Assembly (NCBI RefSeq): GCF_000484695.1
Contig: NZ_AXVR01000009.1
Coordinates: 44,187-108,186 of the forward strand
From: Salinispora cortesiana
GTDB lineage: Bacteria; Actinomycetota; Actinomycetes; Mycobacteriales; Micromonosporaceae
Direction: 5' to 3'
Length of the DNA: 64,000 bases
Shown: piece by piece, positions 8,728 through 18,288 of the stretch
Position numbering within the stretch: the first letter of the stretch is position 1
How the letters are laid out: each line of letters opens with the position of its first letter
Notes under the pieces: model-generated
What the model was told of the DNA's origin: nothing
What the model saw: only the letters and a program-made list of their open reading frames with translations
The model's database searches: none
Made by a program: the position numbers and the translations under genes

Positions 8728-9993
8728 CTACGGCGGCGGCTGATCCCCGTCACTGCGGCGTTCTCGCCGATCGGCGGAGGCCGCCCGCAGTCTTTCGTAC
8801 CACTGGGGGGTCATCGCCGGGTCGAAGATCCGGGCGACCAGGACGTCGGTTGACGAGTGCGCCAGGATCGACAACACGACGGTCAGCGCCACCAGGTGGA
8901 ACACCTGGTCTCCCGCGGCGATACCGGCCTGGAGCACCAGCAGACCGTAGACCACCGAGGCGAAACCCTTCGGGCCGAACCACATGGCGGCGAATTGCTC
9001 GGTGCGGCTTAGGTTCGAACCGAGGAACGACACGGCGAGCGCGAGTGGGCGGGCCACCACGATGGCCAACACCGCGAAGAGCCAGCCGGTCCAGTTGATC
9101 TCACTGAGGAACTGCACCGAGATCAGGGCCCCGAACACCAGCAGGGCGGCGAGCTTGAACACTTCGGCGATCAGCTCGCCGAAGTGTTCGAAGCTCTCCC
9201 GCTGTTGCTCGCCGAAGGTGGCCACGGTGATGCCGGCGGCGAACGCGGCGAGGAACAGGTTGGCGTGGGTGATCAGCCCCAGCGCGAGGACCAGCAGGCC
9301 GATCGCCACGCCGTTGAGGGGCTCGTACTGGGTGGAGGCGGAGAAGTACCGCCCCTTCTCCAGCCGTAGGGCCAGCCATGGCACCGCCACCCCGATCACC
9401 AGGCCCAGGAGCAGCTCGATGCCCAACTCGTCGAGGTGCAGGTCGTCGGAGCCCTCGACGACCGCCAGGAAGAGGATGACGAACGGCAGTGCGAGTCCGT
9501 CGTTGATGCCGGACTCGACGTTGAGCAGGTGTCGCAGTCGGCGCGGAACACCCACGTTGCCGACCAGGGCGGCGGCGAAGACCGGGTCGGTGGGGGCGAG
9601 GACCGCCCCGATCAGCAGCGCCTCCGGCCAGTCGAGCCCGGCCACGTAGTGCGCCAACACGGCGGTGATCCCCAGGGTCAGCGGTAGCCCCCAGCCGAGC
9701 GCCCGCCCGGGCAGCCGCCACGCCGAGCGCAGGTCGGCGAAGCCGACTCGCATGCCGTCGGTGAAGAGCACGGTGAAGAGTGCCAGCTCGGCGAGGGTGG
9801 CGACGATCTCGCTGTCGGCGGTGATCTCCAGGACACCGGTGGTGTCCGGACCGAGGAGGAAGCCGGCCAGGAGGAAGAGCACGGCGGTGGAGAGGATGCT
9901 GCGGTGCGCGAGGCTGGACAGCAGGACGGCCAGCAGCAGCACGGCTGCGAACGCGAGGAGCAGCACCGGGGCCTCCGGGTGGGTCGAAACCAC
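8728..9993 (-). CDS. Cation/proton antiporter (CPA family, NhaP type)
   Basis: About 421 residues and a dozen transmembrane helices make this a monovalent cation:proton antiporter. Visible hallmarks are FLLAGFLLGPDTTGVLE near the N terminus, LIGAVLAPTDPVFAAALVG in the middle (the TDP motif) and VESGINDGLALPFV after it. The frame stays open to 10236, but that would overlap aroC, and the added residues look like a shadow; GTG at 9993 puts the start just before the first helix. No strong ribosome binding site is seen, so the start is uncertain. Confidence 0.8.
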   Translation of the reverse strand: MVSTHPEAPVLLLAFAAVLLLAVLLSSLAHRSILSTAVLFLLAGFLLGPDTTGVLEITADSEIVATLAELALFTVLFTDGMRVGFADLRSAWRLPGRALGWGLPLTLGITAVLAHYVAGLDWPEALLIGAVLAPTDPVFAAALVGNVGVPRRLRHLLNVESGINDGLALPFVILFLAVVEGSDDLHLDELGIELLLGLVIGVAVPWLALRLEKGRYFSASTQYEPLNGVAIGLLVLALGLITHANLFLAAFAAGITVATFGEQQRESFEHFGELIAEVFKLAALLVFGALISVQFLSEINWTGWLFAVLAIVVARPLALAVSFLGSNLSRTEQFAAMWFGPKGFASVVYGLLVLQAGIAAGDQVFHLVALTVVLSILAHSSTDVLVARIFDPAMTPQWYERLRAASADRRERRSDGDQPPP

Positions 9994-10147
9994 GTCGTCG
10001 CCGACCAGACTTCCGGGAGGCCGCCAAGATCGTACGGATTCGCTGCCAACGGGGTGATCGTGACCGTCCCGCGGACAGTCGTGTCCGCAAGGCGGGACGG
10101 GGCGGGTGTGGCACCGGGTGCCGACCGGACATGCCAAACTGGCCGTT

Positions 10148-11326
10148 GTGTTGCGCTGGTTGACTGCAGGGGAATCACACGGTCCCGCTCTCGTCGCGTT
10201 GCTCGAGGGGGTGCCGGCCGGGGTCGAGGTGACCACCGAGGAGATCGCTGGTGAGCTGGCCCGGCGTCGACTCGGCTACGGGCGGGGTGCCCGGATGGCG
10301 TTCGAACAGGACGAGGTCGAGATCATCGGGGGGCTGCGGCATGGGGTGACCCTGGGCAGCCCGGTGGCGATCCGGGTCGGCAACTCCGAGTGGCCCAAGT
10401 GGCGCACGGTGATGTCCGCCGATCCGGTCGACTCGGCGGAGCTGGCCGGACAGGCCCGGAACGCGCCGCTGACCCGTCCCCGACCGGGGCACGCCGACCT
10501 GGCTGGCATGCAGAAGTACGGGCACACCGACGCCCGCCCGATCCTTGAGCGGGCCAGCGCCCGGGAGACGGCTGCCCGGGTCGCCGTCGGCACCGTCGCC
10601 AAGGCGCTGCTCCGGCAGGCGCTGGGCATCGAGGTCGTCTCGCACGTCGTGGAGTTGGGGATAGTCGCCACGAAGCCGGGGCTGCGACCCAGCCCGGCGG
10701 ACGCCGAGCGGATCGACGCGGACCCGCTGCGCTGTCTGGACCCGGAGGCGAGCCTCCGGATGGTCGCCGAGGTTGACGCCGCGAAGAAGGACGCCGACAC
10801 GCTCGGCGGCGTGGTCGAGGTGCTCGCGTACGGGGTGCCCCCGGGGCTCGGTAGCCACGTGCAGTGGGACCGGAAGCTGGACGCCCGGCTGGCCACCGCG
10901 CTGATGTCCATTCAGGCGATCAAGGGGGTGGAGATCGGCGACGGCTGGCAGCAGGCGCGTTCCCGGGGCTCCGTCGCGCACGACGAGATCATCCCCACCG
11001 CGACCGGTGTCCGGCGGGCCACCGACCGGGCCGGCGGCCTGGAGGGGGGCATCACCACCGGTGAGCCGCTGCGGGTGCGGGCCGCGATGAAGCCGATCTC
11101 CTCCCTGAACCGCGCGCTGTCGACGGTGGATATCACCTCCGGCGAGCCCGCCACCGCGATCAACCAGCGCTCGGACGTGTGCGCGGTTCCGGCCGCGGGG
11201 GTCGTCGCCGAGGCGATGGTGGCGCTGGTGCTGGCCGAGGCGGCGGTGGAGAAGCTCGGCGGCGACTCGGTGGCCGAGCAGCGCCGAAACCTCGTCGGCT
11301 ACCTCGAAGCGTTGGTTGTCCGCTGA
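10148..11326 (+). CDS. aroC: Chorismate synthase
   Basis: This 392-residue enzyme converts EPSP to chorismate, the last shikimate step, using reduced FMN. The N terminus [20 protein letters not shown] is the family signature; [19 protein letters not shown] near residues 108-126 and the Arg-rich [10 protein letters not shown] region are also typical. GTG 10148 gives the conserved LRWLTAG start; a CAAACT box ends 7 nt before it, so the transcript may be leaderless. It heads the run aroC-aroK-aroB-aroQ, with a 1-nt overlap to aroK. Confidence 0.97.
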   Translation: MLRWLTAGESHGPALVALLEGVPAGVEVTTEEIAGELARRRLGYGRGARMAFEQDEVEIIGGLRHGVTLGSPVAIRVGNSEWPKWRTVMSADPVDSAELAGQARNAPLTRPRPGHADLAGMQKYGHTDARPILERASARETAARVAVGTVAKALLRQALGIEVVSHVVELGIVATKPGLRPSPADAERIDADPLRCLDPEASLRMVAEVDAAKKDADTLGGVVEVLAYGVPPGLGSHVQWDRKLDARLATALMSIQAIKGVEIGDGWQQARSRGSVAHDEIIPTATGVRRATDRAGGLEGGITTGEPLRVRAAMKPISSLNRALSTVDITSGEPATAINQRSDVCAVPAAGVVAEAMVALVLAEAAVEKLGGDSVAEQRRNLVGYLEALVVR

Positions 11327-11829
11327 TGGCGCCGGTCTGCGTCCTGGTCGGCGCACCCGGCTCGGGTAAAACCACCGTCGGGCGGGCACTCGCTGAATTG
11401 CTCGGAGTGGAGTTTCGGGACACCGATCTCGACATCGAGGCGATGGCGGGCAAGCCGATCTCGGAGATCTTCATCGACGAGGGGGAGGCGCACTTCCGTA
11501 CCCTCGAACGGGCGGCGGTGGCGACGGCGCTCGCCGCTGCCACCGGCGTGCTCGCCCTCGGTGGTGGCGCCGTGCTCGCCGAACAGACCCGGTCGGCGCT
11601 GGTGGGGCACACCGTCGTGTACCTCTCGGTGGAGCTGCCCGACGCGGTACGCCGGGTCGGGCTCGGTGCGGGGCGACCCCTGCTCGCGGTCAACCCACGG
11701 GCCACCCTCAAACACCTGCTGGAGCAGCGCCGGCCGCACTACGCGGCGGTGGCGACGGCGACGGTGGTGACCGACGGCCGGACGCCGGAGCAGCTCGCGG
11801 CCGAGGTCGCCGCGCTGCTTCCCGCCTGA
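11326..11829 (+). CDS. aroK: Shikimate kinase
   Basis: This 167-residue P-loop kinase phosphorylates shikimate at the 3-hydroxyl. Walker A is GAPGSGKT at residues 9-16, the shikimate-binding DTDLDIE follows near 32-38, and ALGGGAVL lies near 78-85. Length and motif order are standard. The ATG overlaps the aroC stop by one base, so translation is coupled. Confidence 0.96.
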   Translation: MAPVCVLVGAPGSGKTTVGRALAELLGVEFRDTDLDIEAMAGKPISEIFIDEGEAHFRTLERAAVATALAAATGVLALGGGAVLAEQTRSALVGHTVVYLSVELPDAVRRVGLGAGRPLLAVNPRATLKHLLEQRRPHYAAVATATVVTDGRTPEQLAAEVAALLPA

Positions 11830-11907
11830 CGGGCGCCATGGTCCAGTCGGGCGGTCTACGGTTCGGGACGCGGTGCCCGTCGCCGCCTTCGGCCCGGTCG
11901 GCTCAGC

Positions 11908-11913
11908 TAGGCT
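11908..11913 (+). promoter_or_regulatory. Putative -10 box of aroB (leaderless start)
   Basis: TAGGCT ends 7 nt before the aroB ATG, the spacing seen for leaderless actinobacterial genes. No clear -35 is visible. It suggests that aroB can be transcribed independently of aroK. Confidence 0.4.
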
Positions 11914-11920
11914 GCGCGCG

Positions 11921-12994
11921 ATGGACGAGATAACCCGGATCGTGGTTGGTGGTGACCAACCGTACGACGTGCTGGTGGGGCGGGATCTGTTCGACCCGCC
12001 AGAGTTGCTGCCGGGCGCGCAGCGGCTGGCCGTGCTGTACGCGCCGCCGATGCAGGGCCGGGCCGAGCAGCTGGCGGAGCGGACCCGGGCGGCCGGCGTG
12101 ACGCCGCTGCTGGTCGAGGTGCCGGACGCGGAGGCGGGCAAGCACATCGAGGTCGCCGCCAGCTGTTGGGAACGGCTCGGTGCAGCGGGCTTCACCCGCG
12201 CCGACGCCGTCGTTGGTGTGGGCGGCGGCGCGGTTACCGACCTGGCTGGCTTCGTCGCGGCCTGCTGGCTGCGCGGGGTGCGCTGGGTGCCGGTGGCGAC
12301 GTCGCTGCTGGCCATGGTTGACGCGGCGGTAGGAGGCAAGACCGGGATCAACACCTCCGCCGGCAAGAACCTGGTCGGTGCCTTCCACCCGCCGGCCGGG
12401 GTGATCTGTGACCTGACTGCGCTGGACAGCCTCTCTCCGGTCGACCTGGCCGCGGGAATGGCCGAGGTGGTCAAGTGTGGCTTCATCGCCGACCCGGTGA
12501 TCCTGGAGCTGGTCGAGCGGGAGCCCGCCGTCGCCGTTGACCCAGCGGGGCCGGTGCTCCGGGAGTTGGTCGAGCGGGCGATCCGGGTCAAGGCGCAGGT
12601 TGTCGCCGGCGACCTTCGCGAGTCGGGGGCCCGGGAGATACTGAACTACGGGCACACCCTGGCGCACGCCATCGAGAAGGTGGAGGGCTACCGCTGGCGG
12701 CACGGCCACGCGGTTGCGGTGGGGTTGGTCTACGCGGCGACCCTGGCCCAGCTCGAAGGCCGGCTGGACGCGCAGACCGCGCAGCGGCACCGGGCGGTGG
12801 TGGGTGCGCTCGGCCTGCCCACCGGATATCGGGCGGAGGCCTGGCCGGACCTGCTCGCCACGATGCGGGTGGACAAGAAGGCGCGGGGCAGCATCCTGCG
12901 CTTCGTGGTGTTGGCCGGGCTCGCCCGCCCGACGATTCTCGAGGCGCCCTCCGACGAGCTGCTGTACGCCGCCTACCAGGAGATCGCCGAATGA
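11921..12994 (+). CDS. aroB: 3-dehydroquinate synthase
   Basis: This 357-residue NAD- and metal-dependent enzyme turns DAHP into 3-dehydroquinate. Motifs in order: [17 protein letters not shown] near residue 100, [19 protein letters not shown] near 140, and the metal-site stretch [13 protein letters not shown] near 240 followed by HGHAVAVG. The ATG at 11921 gives the normal family start ([10 protein letters not shown]); the longer open frame upstream is unlikely. The aroQ start overlaps its stop. Confidence 0.96.
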   Translation: MDEITRIVVGGDQPYDVLVGRDLFDPPELLPGAQRLAVLYAPPMQGRAEQLAERTRAAGVTPLLVEVPDAEAGKHIEVAASCWERLGAAGFTRADAVVGVGGGAVTDLAGFVAACWLRGVRWVPVATSLLAMVDAAVGGKTGINTSAGKNLVGAFHPPAGVICDLTALDSLSPVDLAAGMAEVVKCGFIADPVILELVEREPAVAVDPAGPVLRELVERAIRVKAQVVAGDLRESGAREILNYGHTLAHAIEKVEGYRWRHGHAVAVGLVYAATLAQLEGRLDAQTAQRHRAVVGALGLPTGYRAEAWPDLLATMRVDKKARGSILRFVVLAGLARPTILEAPSDELLYAAYQEIAE

Positions 12995-13422
12995 GGGTGT
13001 ACGTGCTCAACGGGCCCAACCTGGGCCGCCTGGGCACCCGGCAACCGGAGGTCTACGGCACCACCACCTACGCCGACCTGGTCGAGCTGTGCCAGCAGAC
13101 CGGGCGGGAGCTGGGGCTGGAGGTGGTCGTCCGGCAGACCGACGCCGAGCATGAGCTGCTCGGCTGGCTGCATGAGGCTGCTGACCTGGGCGCTTGCGTG
13201 GTGCTCAACCCCGCCGCCTGGTCGCACTACTCGATCGCGGTACGGGACGCCTGCGCCCTGCTGCGTGCCCCGTTGGTCGAGGTGCACCTCTCCAACATTC
13301 ATGCCCGGGAGGCGTTCCGGCACCACTCGGTGGTCTCGGCGGTGGCGACCGGGGTGATCTGTGGGCTGGGCGTGGACGGCTACCGCCTGGCGCTGCACCA
13401 CCTGGCGGCCCGGGTCCGCTGA
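12991..13422 (+). CDS. aroQ: 3-dehydroquinate dehydratase, type II
   Basis: The 143-residue protein has the type II signature [19 protein letters not shown] near residues 5-23, with the catalytic Tyr in the flexible loop, then [15 protein letters not shown] near 71-85 and [17 protein letters not shown] near 95-111. It converts 3-dehydroquinate to 3-dehydroshikimate. The ATG lies in an ATGA overlap with aroB. It closes the aro run; efp follows after 96 nt. Confidence 0.97.
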   Translation: MRVYVLNGPNLGRLGTRQPEVYGTTTYADLVELCQQTGRELGLEVVVRQTDAEHELLGWLHEAADLGACVVLNPAAWSHYSIAVRDACALLRAPLVEVHLSNIHAREAFRHHSVVSAVATGVICGLGVDGYRLALHHLAARVR

Positions 13423-13474
13423 CCGTCGGCGGGGGCCGCGCTTGCTCGGGCGAGCCTGTCCGAACGCGGCCTAG

Positions 13475-13480
13475 TAGACT
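13475..13480 (+). promoter_or_regulatory. Putative -10 box upstream of efp
   Basis: TAGACT lies 38 nt before the efp ATG, within the aroQ-efp gap. No convincing -35 is seen. This fits efp having its own promoter. Confidence 0.35.
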
Positions 13481-13518
13481 TGCCGGGTCTGTCCGCCACC
13501 TTATGATCAAGGCAGGAA

Positions 13519-14076
13519 ATGGCCACCACCAACGACCTGAAAAACGGCATGGTACTCAACCTCGACGGTGAGCTCTGGGCCGTCGTCGAGTTCCAGCACG
13601 TCAAGCCCGGAAAGGGTGGTGCGTTCGTGCGCACCACGCTAAAGAACGTGCTCTCCGGCAAGGTGGTCGACAAGACCTTCAATGCGGGCACCAAGGTCGA
13701 GACCGCGACCGTTGACAAGCGTACGATGCAGTACCTGTACGCCGACGGCGAGGACTTCGTCTTCATGGACCTGGAGACGTTCGACCAGATCAATGTGCTC
13801 GGCGACACAGTCGGCGAGGCCGCGAACTATCTGCTGCCCGAGGCCGAGGCGACGGTCGCCACCCACGAGGGGGTGCCGCTCTACGTGGAGCTGCCGACAA
13901 GCGTGGTGCTCGAGATCACGTATACCGAGCCGGGCCTCCAGGGAGACCGTTCGACCGGTGGTAGCAAGCCGGCCACGGTCGAGACCGGCGCGACCGTGCA
14001 GGTGCCGCTCTTCATCACCACCGGCGAGAAGATCAAGGTCGACACCCGCGACGGCCGTTACCTCGGCCGCGCCTGA
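13519..14076 (+). CDS. efp: Translation elongation factor P
   Basis: This 185-residue three-domain factor rescues ribosomes stalled on polyproline. The tip loop that enters the peptidyl-transferase site is visible as [13 protein letters not shown] near residues 28-40, with the Lys used for modification in other phyla. The C-terminal [19 protein letters not shown] is the conserved OB-domain end. The typical actinobacterial neighbours aroQ (before) and nusB (after, 1-nt overlap) are present. Confidence 0.97.
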   Translation: MATTNDLKNGMVLNLDGELWAVVEFQHVKPGKGGAFVRTTLKNVLSGKVVDKTFNAGTKVETATVDKRTMQYLYADGEDFVFMDLETFDQINVLGDTVGEAANYLLPEAEATVATHEGVPLYVELPTSVVLEITYTEPGLQGDRSTGGSKPATVETGATVQVPLFITTGEKIKVDTRDGRYLGRA

Positions 14077-14510
14077 TGGCCGAGGGGCCCAAGCAGCAGA
14101 TGCCGGCGCGCCGAAAGGCGCGCAAACGGGCGCTGGACGTGCTCTTCGAGGCGGACCTGCGGGGCCGTCCACCGGTTGAGGTGCTCGCCGGCTATGTGGA
14201 GCGGATCGAGAAGCCCCGACCGGAGCATCTGGGCTACGCGGTTGGCCTGGTTGAGGGGGTCGCTGCCCACCTGGACCGGGTGGACGAGCTGATCGCCAGC
14301 TACGCCGAGGGGTGGACGCTGGACCGGATGCCGACCGTTGATCGGAACCTCGCCCGGATCGCGGTCTACGAACTGCTCTACGTGGACGAGATCGACGATG
14401 CGGTGGCGATCAGCGAGGCGGTGGAGCTGGCCCGGCAGATGTCGACCGATGATTCACCGCGGTTTCTCAACGGCATCCTCGGCCGGATCGCGGAGTACGC
14501 CACCCGGTAG
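14076..14510 (+). CDS. nusB: Transcription antitermination factor NusB
   Basis: The 144-residue all-helical RNA-binding protein has the NusB pattern RRKARKRALDVLFEADLRG near residues 9-27 and the C-terminal TDDSPRFLNGILGRIAE. With NusE it binds boxA RNA in rRNA antitermination. It starts at the last base of the efp stop codon and ends 61 nt before a strong palindromic terminator shared with bldD. Confidence 0.95.
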   Translation: MAEGPKQQMPARRKARKRALDVLFEADLRGRPPVEVLAGYVERIEKPRPEHLGYAVGLVEGVAAHLDRVDELIASYAEGWTLDRMPTVDRNLARIAVYELLYVDEIDDAVAISEAVELARQMSTDDSPRFLNGILGRIAEYATR

Positions 14511-14570
14511 CCGCCACCCGGAGGATTCTGGCTCGGAAGCGAGCTGGCCACCGGAAGTGGACCGGATAGT

Positions 14571-14606
14571 CGAAAGGGCCCGTGCCGATCGGCACGGGCC
14601 CTTTCG
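14571..14606. terminator. Perfect 36-bp palindrome, bidirectional terminator (nusB/bldD)
   Basis: CGAAAGGGCCCGTGCCGA is followed directly by its exact reverse complement, giving a perfect 36-bp palindrome between two convergent genes. The stem starts with an A-run and ends with a T-run, so it can act as an intrinsic terminator on both strands. Confidence 0.85.
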
Positions 14607-14617
14607 GGTGGCACTAC

Positions 14618-15106
14618 TCAGGAGGCGAAGAACGCCCGGGGGTCGGCGACGAGGACGCCGTGCTCGTTCAGCCGCTCGATTAGGCCAGACGGCGAGGCGT
14701 CGTAGACAATCGCCAGGGCGCGCAGGTCGTCGGCGCGGATCGACAGCACTCGGCCGTTGTAGTCGCCGCGCTGCTGCTGGATCGCACGGGCGTACCGGGC
14801 GACGTAGGCGAGGTCCTCCGAGGCCTCGTCGTAGAGCCGCTCGAGGTCCAGCACGATCTTGCTGGTTGGCTCGTGGCGGACGCCACTGCCGTCGGGCAGT
14901 AGCTCGGAGACGGGAACACGGTAGAAGTCGGCCAGCTCGGCCAGGCGGGACACGGTGACGGCTCGGTCACCGCGCTCGTACGAGCCAACCACGACGGCCT
15001 TCCACCGTCCGTTGGACTTTTCCTCTACGCCCTGCAGGGACAGGCCCTGCTGCTGGCGAATGGAGCGCAGGCGGGCGCCCAGCGACTTGGCGTACTCAGA
15101 GGGCAT
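14618..15106 (-). CDS. bldD: Developmental master regulator BldD
   Basis: The 162-residue protein has an N-terminal XRE-type helix-turn-helix ([20 protein letters not shown] near 9-28) and a C-terminal domain with the c-di-GMP signature: R113-G-D115, eight residues, then R124-A-D-D127, matching the RxD-X8-RxxD site known in Streptomyces BldD. In that genus c-di-GMP makes BldD dimerise and repress sporulation genes. It is a single gene facing nusB, with its own promoter on the minus strand. Confidence 0.95.
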   Translation of the reverse strand: MPSEYAKSLGARLRSIRQQQGLSLQGVEEKSNGRWKAVVVGSYERGDRAVTVSRLAELADFYRVPVSELLPDGSGVRHEPTSKIVLDLERLYDEASEDLAYVARYARAIQQQRGDYNGRVLSIRADDLRALAIVYDASPSGLIERLNEHGVLVADPRAFFAS

Positions 15107-15146
15107 TCGGACACTCCCAGTGCTGCTCGGGGTTCTCCCGTCGATC

Positions 15147-15161
15147 GCTACGGAGCGTGAC
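15147..15161. promoter_or_regulatory. Possible BldD operator at the bldD transcription start
   Basis: ACGGAGCGT followed by GA resembles the BldD box (AC, five bases, GT core with flanking T/A), with at least one mismatch. It sits about where the bldD transcript should start. BldD represses its own gene in Streptomyces, so self-control is plausible, but the match is partial. Confidence 0.3.
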
Positions 15162-15188
15162 GGTACGGGGATTGGGACAGTCGGTCAA
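15160..15188 (-). promoter_or_regulatory. bldD promoter
   Basis: On the minus strand TTGACC (15188-15183), 17 nt, then TACCGT (15165-15160) form a near-consensus housekeeping promoter. The transcript would start near 15153 and carry a leader of about 47 nt before the bldD ATG. Confidence 0.6.
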
Positions 15189-15356
15189 GTGGTCGTGAAC
15201 TTTCCTGTTTCATCCTGGGGGAGTTGTCCCAGTTTCGCCGTTCTGCTGCCGGGCCCTCGGCCGGCGACGGTCGAGACGGTGACCACTGGTAACGTTGCCC
15301 GAAGCCCCGGCCCGGTCCGTTCGCGGTCCGCGCCGGTACCCCGACATCCTTTAACG

Positions 15357-15376
15357 ACCCGTCCCGTGAGGCGGGG
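15357..15376 (+). promoter_or_regulatory. PyrR-binding RNA hairpin next to the pyrR ribosome binding site
   Basis: CCCG and CGGG arms enclose TCCCGTGAGG, which fits the PyrR RNA-loop consensus (TCC-N-G-N-GAGG). The ribosome binding site AAGGAGGT follows at 15377-15384. Bound PyrR (with UMP/UTP) would block translation, as shown for the mycobacterial pyr operon, rather than cause Bacillus-style attenuation. Assignment is by motif and position. Confidence 0.7.
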
Positions 15377-15389
15377 AAGGAGGTCTGCC

Positions 15390-15971
15390 GTGGCATACCC
15401 ACCGGCTGCCCACTCGTCGACCACCCAGCAACCCTCGGTGAAGGTGATACTCACCAGCGCCGACGTGCAGCGCGTGGTGGACCGCATCGCCCACCAGATC
15501 CTCGAGAAGACCCAGGGCGCCCAACAGACCGTCCTGCTCGGGATCCCCACCCGGGGAGTACCGCTCGCCCGGCGGCTCGCCGCCCGGATCAGCGCCTTTG
15601 AGGGGGTGGACGTCCCGGTCGGGGTGCTCGACATCACCCTCTACCGGGACGATCTGCGTCAGCACGCCACCCGCGCGGTCGGCCCCACCGACGTTCCCGC
15701 CGGCGGTATCGACGGTCGACGAGTCGTCCTCGTCGACGATGTCCTCTTCTCCGGCCGAACCGTGCGGGCGGCGCTCGACGCGCTGAACGACGTCGGCCGC
15801 CCAGCGTCGGTCCAGCTCGCCGTCCTGGTCGATCGGGGCCACCGGGAGCTGCCCATCCGCGCCGACTACGTGGGTAAGAACATCCCGACCGCCCTCGCGG
15901 AGAGTGTCCGGGTCACCCTGGCGGAGCCCGACGGCGTGGACGAGGTCCGGCTCTACGGCGGTGACCGGTGA
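15390..15971 (+). CDS. pyrR: Bifunctional pyr operon regulator / uracil phosphoribosyltransferase
   Basis: This 193-residue PRTase-fold protein has the PRPP-binding signature [18 protein letters not shown] near residues 112-129 and [14 protein letters not shown] near 52-65. PyrR senses UMP/UTP and binds pyr mRNA; it may also make UMP from uracil. The GTG at 15390 is chosen because a perfect AAGGAGGT lies 5 nt upstream; the open frame continues further upstream without a better site. It heads the pyrimidine operon. Confidence 0.95.
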   Translation: MAYPPAAHSSTTQQPSVKVILTSADVQRVVDRIAHQILEKTQGAQQTVLLGIPTRGVPLARRLAARISAFEGVDVPVGVLDITLYRDDLRQHATRAVGPTDVPAGGIDGRRVVLVDDVLFSGRTVRAALDALNDVGRPASVQLAVLVDRGHRELPIRADYVGKNIPTALAESVRVTLAEPDGVDEVRLYGGDR

Positions 15972-16029
15972 GGCCGCGGGGCGCGGCGCGGCGCCGCCTG
16001 CTGGTCGCGACCGGAAGGAAGCTCGACGC

Positions 16030-16956
16030 ATGATCCGTCACCTGCTCTCCAGCGCCGACCTGGACGCTGGCACCGCCCTCCAGATCCTGGACACCGCCGC
16101 CGAGATGGCGACCGTGGCCGGGCGGGAGGTCAAGAAGCTGCCGGCGCTGCGCGGTCGGACCGTGGTGAACCTCTTCTACGAGGACTCCACCCGGACCCGG
16201 ATCTCCTTCGAGGCCGCCGCCAAGCGACTCAGCGCCGACGTGATCAACTTTTCGGTCAAGGGGTCCAGCGTCGCCAAGGGCGAGAGCCTCAAGGACACCG
16301 CGCTCACCCTTCAGGCGATGGGCGCCGACGCCGTCGTCGTCCGGCATCCCGCCTCCGGCGCCCCGTACCAGTTGGCCGACTGGGTTGACGGCTCGGTCGT
16401 CAACGCCGGCGACGGTACGCACGAGCACCCCACCCAGGCGCTACTCGACGCGTACACGATGCGTTCCCGGCTGGGCCGGCTCGCCGGCCTGTCGGTGGCG
16501 GTGGTCGGTGACGTGCTGCACAGCCGGGTGGCGCGCTCCAACGTCCTGCTGCTCTCCACCCTCGGCGCCAAGGTGACCCTGGTCGGCCCGCCCCCGCTGA
16601 TCCCGGTGGACATCGCCGCGGCCCTCGCGCCCGGCACCACCGTCTGCTACGACCTGGACTCGGTGCTGGCGCAGTCGGACGTGGTCATGATGCTGCGGGT
16701 ACAGCGGGAGCGCATGAACGACTCCTACTTTCCCTCCGCCCGTGAGTACGCCCGCCGTTACGGCCTGGACGGCTCACGGATGCGGCGGCTGCCGGAGCAC
16801 GCGATCGTGATGCACCCCGGCCCGATGAACCGGGGCATGGAGATCACCTCCGAGGTGGCCGACTCGCCCCGCTCCACCATTGTCGAACAGGTCGCCAACG
16901 GCGTCTCCGTCCGGATGGCCGTCCTCTACCTGCTACTCGGAGGGAACAACCGGTGA
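16030..16956 (+). CDS. pyrB: Aspartate carbamoyltransferase catalytic subunit
   Basis: The 308-residue enzyme condenses carbamoyl phosphate with aspartate. The carbamoyl-phosphate motif [18 protein letters not shown] lies near residues 53-70 and [13 protein letters not shown] near 133-145. GGAAGGAAG precedes the ATG by 9 nt. No pyrI regulatory subunit gene is present, as usual in actinobacteria, where the enzyme may associate with PyrC. The stop overlaps the pyrC GTG. Confidence 0.97.
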   Translation: MIRHLLSSADLDAGTALQILDTAAEMATVAGREVKKLPALRGRTVVNLFYEDSTRTRISFEAAAKRLSADVINFSVKGSSVAKGESLKDTALTLQAMGADAVVVRHPASGAPYQLADWVDGSVVNAGDGTHEHPTQALLDAYTMRSRLGRLAGLSVAVVGDVLHSRVARSNVLLLSTLGAKVTLVGPPPLIPVDIAAALAPGTTVCYDLDSVLAQSDVVMMLRVQRERMNDSYFPSAREYARRYGLDGSRMRRLPEHAIVMHPGPMNRGMEITSEVADSPRSTIVEQVANGVSVRMAVLYLLLGGNNR

Positions 16957-18230
16957 CCGCGTATCTGATCACCAACGTGAGCGTCCTCGGCGCCGCGCCG
17001 ACCAACCTGCTGATCCGCGACGGCGTCGTGGCCGAGACCGGCGTGGGGCTGACGGCCGCCGGCGCGGTCGTGGTTGACGGCACCGGTCTGGTCGCCCTGC
17101 CCGGCCTGGTGGACCTGCACACCCATCTACGTGAGCCCGGCCGGGAAGACGCCGAGACCGTCGAGACCGGCTCTCGGGCCGCGGCGCTCGGTGGCTACAC
17201 GGCGGTCTGCGCGATGGCGAACACCTCCCCGGTCGCCGACACCGCCGGGGTGGTCGAGCAGGTCTGGCGGCTGGGCCGGGAGGCCGGGCTGGTGGACGTG
17301 CAGCCGATCGGCGCCGTCACGGTCGGGCTGGCCGGCGAGCGCCTGGCCGAGTTGGGCGCGATGGCCGACTCGGCCGCCCGGGTCCGGATCTTCTCCGACG
17401 ACGGACACTGCGTCGCCGACCCGCGGTTGATGCGCCGGGCCCTGGAATACGTGAAGGCGTTCGACGGCGTGGTTGCCCAGCACGCCGAGGAGCCACGGCT
17501 GACCGAGGGCGCCCAGATGCACGAGGGGGAGATCTCCACCCGCCTCGGGCTGACTGGTTGGCCGGCGGTCGCCGAGGAGGCGATCATCGCCCGGGACGTG
17601 CTGCTCGCCGAGCACGTGGGGAGCCGTCTGCACATCTGCCACGTCTCCACGGCCGGCAGCGTCGGGGTGCTGCGGCAGGCCAAGGCCCGCGGTGTTCAGG
17701 TCACCGCCGAGGTCACCCCGCACCACCTGTTGTTGACCGACGAGAAGGCGGTCACCTACGACCCGGTCTACAAGGTCAACCCGCCGCTGCGGACCGCCGC
17801 CGATGTCGCCGCGCTGCGCACCGCGTTGGCCGAGGGGGTCGTGGACATCGTCGCCACCGACCACGCCCCGCACGCCGTGGAGGACAAGGAGTGCGAGTGG
17901 GCGTACGCCCGGCCGGGCATGCTCGGCCTGGAGACGGCGCTCTCCATCACGCTGGACGTGCTCGGCCCGCAGTGGGACCTCATCGCCGAGCGGATGTCCC
18001 GCACCCCCGCCCGGATCGCTGGCCTCACCGAACACGGCCACGACCCGGCGCCGGGCGCACCGGCGAACCTGACCCTGGTGGATCCGGCGGCGCGTCGCGT
18101 CATCGAGCCGACCGAGTTGGCCAGTCGCAGCTGCAACACCCCGTACGCCCGCATGACGCTGCCGGGTCGCATCGTGGCGACCTTCCTGCGCGGCGAGGCG
18201 ACGGTTCTGGACGGAAAGGCAGTGAAGTGA
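16953..18230 (+). CDS. pyrC: Dihydroorotase
   Basis: This 425-residue metal-dependent amidohydrolase closes carbamoyl aspartate to dihydroorotate. The zinc motif [16 protein letters not shown] lies near residues 53-68; other metal and substrate residues sit in [10 protein letters not shown] near 226 and [17 protein letters not shown] near 296-312. The GTG start overlaps the pyrB stop by 4 nt. Confidence 0.96.
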   Translation: MTAYLITNVSVLGAAPTNLLIRDGVVAETGVGLTAAGAVVVDGTGLVALPGLVDLHTHLREPGREDAETVETGSRAAALGGYTAVCAMANTSPVADTAGVVEQVWRLGREAGLVDVQPIGAVTVGLAGERLAELGAMADSAARVRIFSDDGHCVADPRLMRRALEYVKAFDGVVAQHAEEPRLTEGAQMHEGEISTRLGLTGWPAVAEEAIIARDVLLAEHVGSRLHICHVSTAGSVGVLRQAKARGVQVTAEVTPHHLLLTDEKAVTYDPVYKVNPPLRTAADVAALRTALAEGVVDIVATDHAPHAVEDKECEWAYARPGMLGLETALSITLDVLGPQWDLIAERMSRTPARIAGLTEHGHDPAPGAPANLTLVDPAARRVIEPTELASRSCNTPYARMTLPGRIVATFLRGEATVLDGKAVK

Positions 18231-18288
18231 TTCGAGTACGGAGTGCGGTGGGGCAGTGCCGTGTGGCCCGGAGCGTGGGGTGCGTGGC

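Noticed and set aside
9994..10236. N-terminal extension of the antiporter into aroC
   Set aside because: It would overlap the chorismate synthase start, and the added residues show no membrane or conserved character.
14571..14606. Perfect 36-bp palindrome considered as a replication or recombination site
   Set aside because: Its place between convergent stops and its A-run/T-run ends are explained by a bidirectional terminator.
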